DNA of 19,750 nt, from assembly GCA_041180805.1 (NCBI GenBank), contig JBEGQX010000204.1, forward strand, positions 1 to 19,750, given 5' to 3'. Of this stretch, positions 6,868-13,180 are shown piece after piece. The position numbers and the translations under genes were made by a program. The notes under the pieces were generated by a model. It was not told the DNA's origin and did not search any database. It was given only the letters and a program-made list of their open reading frames with translations. Numbering within the stretch: the stretch's first letter is position 1; the number at the start of each line of letters is the position of its first letter. Origin of the DNA: JBEGQX01 sp041180805 (GTDB taxonomy: Bacteria; Planctomycetota; Planctomycetia; Gemmatales; Gemmataceae).

Positions 6868-8481
6868 TTATTTCATTTCAGGCATTTTGCCCAGCAAGCG
6901 CAAAAGCTCAACCTTCGCGGAGGTCGCCAAAACCTCGGAGTTTCCTTCAACGGTAATATCAGGCTGGATACCATGATCTAACAACGTGCCGGTTGGACTT
7001 TTCATTCGGGCAACAGTCAGGTGAATACCACCGGGAAGTTTATCCCACGGGGCTTTATCAAGGGGCACTAAACATTGTATAGTTCCTTTGCCCCGACTTT
7101 TGACACCCACAACCCTTGCCCTGCCATTTTCCTTCAAGGCCATGGCAATCATTTCCGCACTACTTGCGGTGTCTTGGTCTATCAGAATAACCATTGGAAG
7201 CACACAGGGGTTCACACCTGCCGAAGTAAACATCTTTTGAAATTCTTTCCACTGGCTTTCGCATTGTGCCAGCACTCCCTGAGAAAGGAAGGATTCCGCA
7301 CTGGAAAGGGCAGATTTGAAATGCCCGCCGGGATTACCCCGCAGATCCAGCATAAGGCCATGAACCCCCGCCGTTTGAAGCTGGGCTAATGCTTCCCGCA
7401 ATTCGGAAGATGTTGTGGACTGAAAATGACTGACCCTAATCCAACCGACTGGCAAATCCGCGAGCGCTTCCATTTCAAATTCAACGCTGGGAGTATTCAA
7501 CAACCTGCGGGTCAGCCGAATTTCCGTGGGAAGGGAAGCGCCTTCATTACGAATGTGAACAAGCAATTCGGTACCATCCATTCCCGCAAGCAAACCGCGT
7601 GCTTGTGGCAAAGATAATTCCGAGGCGGCAATTCCCTGCAATGCATGGATCTGATCACCTTTTTGCAAGCCGGCTTCCTGCGCGGGGCTGCCCGGCAACA
7701 CACTGGAAACTTCAAGAAATTGATTTGCCAACTTTAGTTGCAAACCAACGCTGGGAACTTTTCCCGCGATTCCCTGCTCTAGAATTCGCTTTTCGGATGG
7801 ATTCAGGAAAATGGTATATTCATCCAACCCATGGCAGGCACCATGTGCCAGTTCCATGACCAATAAATTAGCAAATCGAGTCGATTTTTGAGTTAGCCCA
7901 AGTTGTTTTATTTCCCCTAAAAACTCTAACAAATGCTCCCTTAGCTCGGCCGAGCTGGGTACCTGCCTGGTGCGAAAACGCTGGAAAGTTTCCTCCAGCC
8001 GGGAATCTTCAGGGAATTCAAGAGCTCCGAGAATCGGCTCCAATGCCATTGGGCGCTGCAAGAGAAAACCAATTTCATCCAACCCATGTTGAATTAAAAG
8101 ATTGGGACGTGCAGAATTTGGCTCCACGTAATTATTTGCCAATAGATCCACCAAATGTATGTAGAGGTCAATCGCTTGGCTGGACCTTAAATCCAAAAGT
8201 AGTTTTCGGTAGTCCGGATTGGAGAGTCGAAGCTGCTGTTTGATTTGCCTGGCGATACGGCCTAAAGACTGTTTGGCAGCGGAATCGTCCGGGAAAGCGA
8301 TCAAATATTCCAAATATTTTTCATAAGCCCGAATCAGGTCGCCATCCTGATCAAGCTTTTGAGCAAGCAACAGGCGCGAATCCGTCATCATGGGGGTTTG
8401 TGCCAATGCAAATTCAGGCACAAAACAGCCTATTAATGCCAACAAGCATGTGAACCGGAGAGAAAATCCTGATTCATTCAC
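6868..8481 (-). CDS. Secreted S41 (C-terminal processing) peptidase with PDZ domain
   Basis: A 537-residue protein. Signal peptide 1-27 ends in FALA-Q. Residues about 35-85 look like a TPR-like helical pair, followed by a long helical region. A PDZ domain lies at about 240-325 (VGLQLKLANQFLEV, then VLPGSPAQEAGLQKGDQI). The S41 core follows at about 335-510: GLMLDLRGNPGGHF at 375-388, TASSAEMIA at 438-446 with Ser440 as nucleophile, and SRGKG at 462-466 with Lys465. The Ser-Lys spacing of 25 equals that of E. coli Prc. The family cleaves C-termini of exported proteins; this one probably acts in the periplasm. The target is unknown. An in-frame TGA precedes the ATG directly, fixing the start. 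Confidence 0.93.
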   Translation of the reverse strand: MNESGFSLRFTCLLALIGCFVPEFALAQTPMMTDSRLLLAQKLDQDGDLIRAYEKYLEYLIAFPDDSAAKQSLGRIARQIKQQLRLSNPDYRKLLLDLRSSQAIDLYIHLVDLLANNYVEPNSARPNLLIQHGLDEIGFLLQRPMALEPILGALEFPEDSRLEETFQRFRTRQVPSSAELREHLLEFLGEIKQLGLTQKSTRFANLLVMELAHGACHGLDEYTIFLNPSEKRILEQGIAGKVPSVGLQLKLANQFLEVSSVLPGSPAQEAGLQKGDQIHALQGIAASELSLPQARGLLAGMDGTELLVHIRNEGASLPTEIRLTRRLLNTPSVEFEMEALADLPVGWIRVSHFQSTTSSELREALAQLQTAGVHGLMLDLRGNPGGHFKSALSSAESFLSQGVLAQCESQWKEFQKMFTSAGVNPCVLPMVILIDQDTASSAEMIAMALKENGRARVVGVKSRGKGTIQCLVPLDKAPWDKLPGGIHLTVARMKSPTGTLLDHGIQPDITVEGNSEVLATSAKVELLRLLGKMPEMK

Positions 8482-8552
8482 AAGGAAAGCTCCATCTTGG
8501 AACTATTCAGCCAGCAGGACCGCTCAATGGACCAGTCCAATTGCGATACATA

Positions 8553-8581
8553 ATTGTAACACCGGCCTTGACCCAATCCAA
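8553..8581 (-). promoter_or_regulatory. Predicted promoter for the S41 peptidase
   Basis: Minus-strand TTGGAT (8581-8576) and TACAAT (8558-8553) have a 17-nt spacer. The leader would be about 65 nt. The -10 is good and the -35 weak. Confidence 0.33.
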
Positions 8582-8679
8582 GGGGTCGGAAAAAATCCAC
8601 ATCATATAAAAGACGCTGTGTCCCTTGAAAAAGTTCAAAGGATTCTTTGGTTTTTTCCCAGATTGAGGTTTTTACCATA

Positions 8680-9819
8680 ATGGATCAGGATCGCAAGGCA
8701 GTCCTAAGTTGTGCAAACACGGTTGTGATCAAGGTTGGCACCAATGTGCTAACCCGGGCGGACGGAACCTTGGAACCCTCTCAAGTGGATCGGCTGGCAG
8801 ACCAGATTTTCCGGCTGCGGCAGTCAGGAAGAAAAGTGGCCCTGGTATCCTCCGGAGCCATCGGTGCCGGCATGGGTAGATTAGGCCTCAAGGAACGTCC
8901 AACCGACCTCAGACATCTGCAAGCCTGTGCAGCCGTGGGGCAATCCTTTCTTATGCGTGCGTACGAGGATTCCCTTGCGCGCTATAACATTCCCACGGCA
9001 CAGATACTTCTTACCGCCGGCGACTTTGACAACCGAACACGCTACCTGAATGTTCGTAATACCATCCTAACCCTATTTGAATCTGGCTGCCTTCCCATCA
9101 TTAATGAAAACGATACCGTCAGCGTTGCGGAAATTCGCTTCGGGGACAACGATACGCTTGCCGCATTGGTAACAAACCTGCTTCAGGCACCCCTGCTTGT
9201 GCTTTTGACCGTGGTTGACGGCCTTTTCGATGGAGACCCACGCACCAACCCTGATGCCAAACTGGTAAATACCGTCAAACACATCAATCGGGAAGTGCTT
9301 GAAAAGGCTGGCGCCAGCAAAAGCACTCTGGGAAGTGGTGGCATGAGAAGCAAGCTGCGCGCCGCACGGTTGGCAACCATGGCTGGCGAAGCGGTTATCA
9401 TGGCAAATGGATCGATACCAGGAATAATTGATGCAATTGTTTCCGGGGAACCGGTTGGCACTCTTTTCATGCCTGCGCAGGAAAACATGCCTGCATGGAA
9501 AAGGTGGATCGGGTGGGCTGCCCGGCCTTTGGGCAAAATCATCGTTGATGAAGGAGCCCGCAGCGCGCTTGGTTCCAAGGGTAAAAGCCTGCTGCCGGCC
9601 GGTATTCAATCGATCGAAGGATCCTTCCACAAGGGTGCGGTAATTTCCATCTGCGACCCCTCAGGCGAGGAATTTGCACGCGGCCTTTGCAACTACTCCA
9701 GCAACGATCTGGAAAAAATCCGCGGCTTGCGTACCGACAAAATCATGGCTGTTCTGGGTTCCACCCCATACGAGGAAGCCATTCATCGTGACAACCTCGT
9801 TGTGATTGACGAAGTCTAA
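8680..9819 (+). CDS. proB: Glutamate 5-kinase (ProB) with C-terminal PUA domain
   Basis: A 379-residue protein from the ATG at 8680, in the normal length range for the two-domain enzyme. An upstream in-frame start at 8647 would add 11 residues (MVFSQIEVFTI) not expected in the family. GAGG lies about 11 nt before the chosen ATG. It phosphorylates glutamate, the first step of proline synthesis, in the cytoplasm. The amino-acid-kinase domain shows VIKVGTNVLT, ALVSSGAIGAGMGRLG, LTAGDFDNRTRYLNVRNT, INENDTV, RFGDNDTLAALV and GSGGMRSKLRAA. The PUA domain starts near GKIIVDEGARSAL and runs to the end. proA is not adjacent. A short zinc-ribbon gene follows after 16 nt and is probably cotranscribed. 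Confidence 0.97.
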   Translation: MDQDRKAVLSCANTVVIKVGTNVLTRADGTLEPSQVDRLADQIFRLRQSGRKVALVSSGAIGAGMGRLGLKERPTDLRHLQACAAVGQSFLMRAYEDSLARYNIPTAQILLTAGDFDNRTRYLNVRNTILTLFESGCLPIINENDTVSVAEIRFGDNDTLAALVTNLLQAPLLVLLTVVDGLFDGDPRTNPDAKLVNTVKHINREVLEKAGASKSTLGSGGMRSKLRAARLATMAGEAVIMANGSIPGIIDAIVSGEPVGTLFMPAQENMPAWKRWIGWAARPLGKIIVDEGARSALGSKGKSLLPAGIQSIEGSFHKGAVISICDPSGEEFARGLCNYSSNDLEKIRGLRTDKIMAVLGSTPYEEAIHRDNLVVIDEV

Positions 9820-9835
9820 CAAGAGTGAATAACCA

Positions 9836-10030
9836 ATGCGTTGCGATTTCTGCGAGGGAACCGGAGTTCAAGTCAGCAAAAATATGAACCGTCCATGCGA
9901 AGAATGCGGCGGATTCGGAATACTTCACTGCTGCGAGGGATTGGTGGCTTGCCCACAATTTGGCAAAACAACCTCCCAGGATACCGAGGCTTTTAAAAAG
10001 GCGATTCAATCAAAGGATACCGCTAGTTAG
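9836..10030 (+). CDS. Small CxxCxGxG zinc-ribbon protein
   Basis: A 64-residue protein starting 16 nt after proB and so probably in its operon. CDFCEGTG at 3-10 and CEECGGFG at 21-28 are two CxxCxGxG elements like half of a DnaJ zinc finger, which would hold one zinc with Cys3, Cys6, Cys21 and Cys24. HCCEGLVACP at 31-40 adds three more cysteines. The last 20 residues are polar. Similar tiny proteins occur in planctomycetes as hypotheticals, as far as I recall; no function is known to me. The ribosome site is weak (AAGAG). Its TAG overlaps the TAA of the convergent LamG gene. Confidence 0.75.
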   Translation: MRCDFCEGTGVQVSKNMNRPCEECGGFGILHCCEGLVACPQFGKTTSQDTEAFKKAIQSKDTAS

Positions 10031-10878
10031 TAAAGATCCTTCACTCCATTCTTAAGTTCGTACAACTGCCGCACTTCGTCACCTGTAAGTGCCCGGTTGA
10101 ACACTGCAAGATCATCCATGTAACCCACATAGGCGGCCCCCAGCACCATCCAAACCTGGGCAGGGTCCCATCCAAAGGTCAAATCCCAGTTTTCAATCGA
10201 ACCTTGCAATTTGCCGTTCAGATAAAGCCTGCCAGATGGCTTTTTGGATGGGTCGTTCAGGTTCTCAAGGTTGAAAACCACATGGGTCCATTGTTCCCGG
10301 GTAAAAGGAGCCTTTTCCACCTGAACCATTGGCCTTTTGGCAAAGGGAATATCCGCCCACTGCACATTGTTCGGATTCCAGATGTGAAACAAAGGCCTGA
10401 TGGCATACCTGAAATAGCGTGGAGTTTCATCCTTGGACCATTCCAGAAAAATAAAACCCTTCTTGGTGTCATTCCCAACGATTTGAACAGGGTCACAATA
10501 TCCAGGTTCCAGATCTTTGTCCGGATCAAGCCTTAACCAGACGGAAACTGTTGTACTCCAATTCTTGTCGTTGTAATTGACTACCTTTTCCCCTTTGTAC
10601 TGCGGTCTGAAATTTCCCTTTTTGGGGAACCAGAGCGCATGGCCAAACTTACCCTGCCCACATGCGATCTTGGCCTCGGCGTTAAGTGTCGCCTTCACCA
10701 AGTCCTTCCCCTGTTTCAGGTAACAGTGCTTGTCGCCCTTGCAAAAATCAGCATGCAGGTCTTCTTCAAAGGATGCATGAAAGGTAAGTGCGTTTTTCAA
10801 GCCATTGCTGACAGTGGGCTGAAATGCCACTGCGCTGAAACCCATCGCTAGGCAAAAACCAATCGTGAAGATTCGCAT
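10027..10878 (-). CDS. Secreted LamG / concanavalin A-like domain protein
   Basis: A 283-residue protein with a signal peptide (1-19, MRIFTIGFCLAMGFSAVAF). The rest is one LamG-like jelly-roll domain: LTFHASFEEDL at 31-41, VSVWLRLDPD at 111-120, REQWTHVVFNLEN at 194-206, SGRLYLNGKLQGSIENW at 215-231, and GYMDDLAVFNRALTGDEVRQLY at 252-273 at the end. The final segment is typical of planctomycete LamG repeats. Such domains bind carbohydrate or protein and here no catalytic domain is attached, so it is a binding or structural secreted protein. Four cysteines (46, 52, 73, 128) could form disulfides. No clear Shine-Dalgarno sequence precedes the ATG. Confidence 0.85.
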   Translation of the reverse strand: MRIFTIGFCLAMGFSAVAFQPTVSNGLKNALTFHASFEEDLHADFCKGDKHCYLKQGKDLVKATLNAEAKIACGQGKFGHALWFPKKGNFRPQYKGEKVVNYNDKNWSTTVSVWLRLDPDKDLEPGYCDPVQIVGNDTKKGFIFLEWSKDETPRYFRYAIRPLFHIWNPNNVQWADIPFAKRPMVQVEKAPFTREQWTHVVFNLENLNDPSKKPSGRLYLNGKLQGSIENWDLTFGWDPAQVWMVLGAAYVGYMDDLAVFNRALTGDEVRQLYELKNGVKDLY

Positions 10879-10927
10879 GTTTTAATGTCCATTCTTGGTG
10901 GCATGGGGAACGCCGCTACAAGAGTCC

Positions 10928-10956
10928 ATTAAAATGGCAGATCGATTCAGAGTAAA
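10928..10956 (-). promoter_or_regulatory. Predicted promoter for the LamG gene
   Basis: Minus-strand TTTACT (10956-10951) and TTTAAT (10933-10928) have a 17-nt spacer. The leader would be about 43 nt. The surrounding gap (10879-11037) holds nothing else I can name. Confidence 0.35.
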
Positions 10957-11037
10957 TGAAAATCAATACCCCAAAGAGAAGACAAATTTCAAGAACTTAT
11001 CATGTCCTTGGGGATGTATTCAAAATCATAAGAAAAA

Positions 11038-12882
11038 TCAGTCGTTTTCCTTATGCAGATCAAGCGACCGTGCACCCAGACGCGCCATGAATTTCAGTTT
11101 CTGACGGCCATTTAATTCCTTGGTGTAACGATCTTTCACTGCCTCTATCCATCGAACAGGTCGTTGGCCGTAATCGGTAATCACACGAGTAAGCACAGGT
11201 CCGTTTTGGGAAAGTGCCGCCGAAATGGAGGTTTCCAAATCATCTCCCGGCTTGATCTCGTGGTAACCCAACCCAAGCGCCTGTGCCAATGCCGGGTAAT
11301 CCATCCGGGCCAGGATTGTCGCTGTGGTTCGCAGATAAGCGGATTTTTGCAACTTCTGCATGTAATGGTAAGTTTGATCATCCAGAATGAAAAACTTCAC
11401 TGGCAGACATTCCCTGGCGGCAGTAGACATTTCCATGGCGCTCATCAGCATGCAACCATCGCCCGTGATAGTTACAACCTGCCTTCCAGGAAAAGCTTTT
11501 TGGCCCCCCAATGCCGCAGGAATCGACCAACCCATAGCCTGGTTATCCGTCGGGTTGAAATAGTGCCTTGGTTCCCGAGTCGTAAAAGCCTGGGCTGCCC
11601 AATGCTCACTCAGCGAAACATCCATGTAGGCCAATGCATCCGGCCTGGTGGCTTTTCTCAGTGCCACCAAAAAGACCATGGGGTCGATACCACATTTCGC
11701 ACAGGCAATGGAATTTGCCCGACTATCCTCCGCCTTCCAATTTGCGATGCAGGAAATCAGTTTTTCCCTGGATGATCTGCGAACCCGGTCGGCGCTTTCC
11801 AACACCTTTGCCATGAACAAGCCCACATCGGCATGAACCCCAACCGTTGTACACATGACTTTGCCGATATTGTCCTTGCAGGCATCCACCTGAATCAGAC
11901 AGGGCTTTTTGGGTAGCGAATAAAAGGCGGTTGATACCTCGCTGAATTTCACCGAGAGAGCCAGGACTAAATCTACATTCTGAAACGCCTTTTCCGCAGT
12001 GGGAGTACCCTGTGGGCCATATCCCCAACCCACCGCAAGCGGGTGACATTCATCAATCGCACCCTTGCCTGAAACACTGGTTGCAACCGGCGCCTGTAAA
12101 ACCTCCGCAAGGCTGGTAAGTTCGCTTGAATAATCCTGGCAACCTATGCCGGCATAAATGCCTATCCGATGATTTCCCTGGGCCAAAAGCTCCATGGCCC
12201 GCTGGAAAGCGGCATCATCCCAAGCCAGTGCCGGGCCACCCAGAGGTTCACTGTGAATGCGGTCGGTCTCAATGAAAAGGTTGTAGGGAATCAGCACCCC
12301 AACAGGCCCGGGTTCACCTTCCCTGCTTTTTTGAAATGCCTTGCGAATGATGCATGGGATGTCGCTTACTTTTTCCGCGCTGTACACTTCCTTGGTAACC
12401 TGCTTCAGAAGACCTTCCATGGGAAGTTCGTGCACTTGGAAAGGCTTGTATTTTTCCCCCCGTGCAACATCACCCACTATGCACACCATGGGAATGCTGT
12501 CCAACAAGGCTTCTCCCATTCCAGTCAGAGAGTTGGTTAGCCCCGGACCGGGAACCACACTTATAACGCCGGGCTTTCCAGTGGCACGGGCATATCCATC
12601 AGCCATGGTGGCGGCGGAAAACTCATGGGTTACTAGCAAGTAGGGTAATCCCCGCGATTTCATGGTATCCCAAAGCTCATTTTCCTGGGCTCCGGGTATT
12701 CCAAACACGCACTGGCAACCTTCCGAAAGCAAGGTATCCACCAAGGCTCTGGCCCCGGACATTGCGCCAACCACGGAACCATTCGTTCGCACCCGGGCCT
12801 CAGCCTGGGCTGGTAGCAGGGTTGGAACCCCTGCAATGGCGATACCCTTCAAAGCGGTTCTTCGGGAAATTGGGGTGGCCAT
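11038..12882 (-). CDS. Tat-signal thiamine-diphosphate enzyme (acetolactate synthase-like)
   Basis: A 614-residue protein with all three domains of the acetolactate synthase/benzoylformate decarboxylase superfamily. The N-terminus has SRRTALKGIAIAG at 6-18 ending near AQAEA, a twin-arginine (Tat) signal. The Pyr domain (about 38-205) has the catalytic Glu87 in THEFSAATMADGYARATGKPG. The central domain spans about 225-365. The PP domain (about 395-575) has GDG at 474-476 and, 27 residues on, ILDDQTYHYM, where family members usually have Asn-Asn. Reactions in the superfamily are decarboxylation or condensation of 2-oxo acids; which one applies here is unknown. AAGGAAG precedes the ATG. The gene stands alone, with no small regulatory subunit (ilvN) nearby, so it is unlikely to be the biosynthetic acetolactate synthase. 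Confidence 0.88.
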   Translation of the reverse strand: MATPISRRTALKGIAIAGVPTLLPAQAEARVRTNGSVVGAMSGARALVDTLLSEGCQCVFGIPGAQENELWDTMKSRGLPYLLVTHEFSAATMADGYARATGKPGVISVVPGPGLTNSLTGMGEALLDSIPMVCIVGDVARGEKYKPFQVHELPMEGLLKQVTKEVYSAEKVSDIPCIIRKAFQKSREGEPGPVGVLIPYNLFIETDRIHSEPLGGPALAWDDAAFQRAMELLAQGNHRIGIYAGIGCQDYSSELTSLAEVLQAPVATSVSGKGAIDECHPLAVGWGYGPQGTPTAEKAFQNVDLVLALSVKFSEVSTAFYSLPKKPCLIQVDACKDNIGKVMCTTVGVHADVGLFMAKVLESADRVRRSSREKLISCIANWKAEDSRANSIACAKCGIDPMVFLVALRKATRPDALAYMDVSLSEHWAAQAFTTREPRHYFNPTDNQAMGWSIPAALGGQKAFPGRQVVTITGDGCMLMSAMEMSTAARECLPVKFFILDDQTYHYMQKLQKSAYLRTTATILARMDYPALAQALGLGYHEIKPGDDLETSISAALSQNGPVLTRVITDYGQRPVRWIEAVKDRYTKELNGRQKLKFMARLGARSLDLHKEND

Positions 12883-12921
12883 GGTTCGCTTCCTTGCGAA
12901 ATGATTTTACACTTCCATGCG

Positions 12922-12950
12922 ATAACATTCCCCATCGCTGGGGCTCACAA
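12922..12950 (-). promoter_or_regulatory. Predicted promoter for the ThDP enzyme, hairpin in spacer
   Basis: Minus-strand TTGTGA (12950-12945) and TGTTAT (12927-12922) have a 17-nt spacer. The spacer holds the inverted repeat CCCCA-GCGA-TGGGG (12943-12930). The leader would be about 33 nt. The rest of the gap to 13180 shows only T-rich sequence and no gene. Confidence 0.3.
12930..12943. repeat. Short inverted repeat CCCCA-N4-TGGGG
   Basis: Perfect 5-bp arms flank 4 nt between the ThDP enzyme and the metalloprotease. It lies between the predicted -35 and -10, where a DNA-binding repressor could act. It is short enough to arise by chance. Confidence 0.4.
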
Positions 12951-13180
12951 CCATGTTCATCGGCGAAAAAGCAGGCAAGCTTGGGCAAAGAGGTTGTTTT
13001 TAAAAATATTCTGGTTGTAACGATTATTTTGGTTGTCGAATCGGGGTATTTTGGGGGCTTTTTTCTTTTTCCTTCTCCTTTCCCCATCTATCATGAATCT
13101 ACTCTGGCAACTTGAATTCGCTTATGTGCATGGGCTCGGAGAAAAGTGCCCAATTAGCATTAGCTTCTGGAGATACATCC

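Noticed and set aside
10879..11037. CCCCAAAG and CTTGGGG arms as a terminator after the ThDP enzyme
   Set aside because: The arms do not pair fully, are about 40 nt apart and have no T-run.
11038..12882. Biosynthetic acetolactate synthase (ilvB)
   Set aside because: The Tat signal, the Asp-Asp in the cofactor motif and the lack of ilvN or ilvC nearby argue against the branched-chain enzyme.
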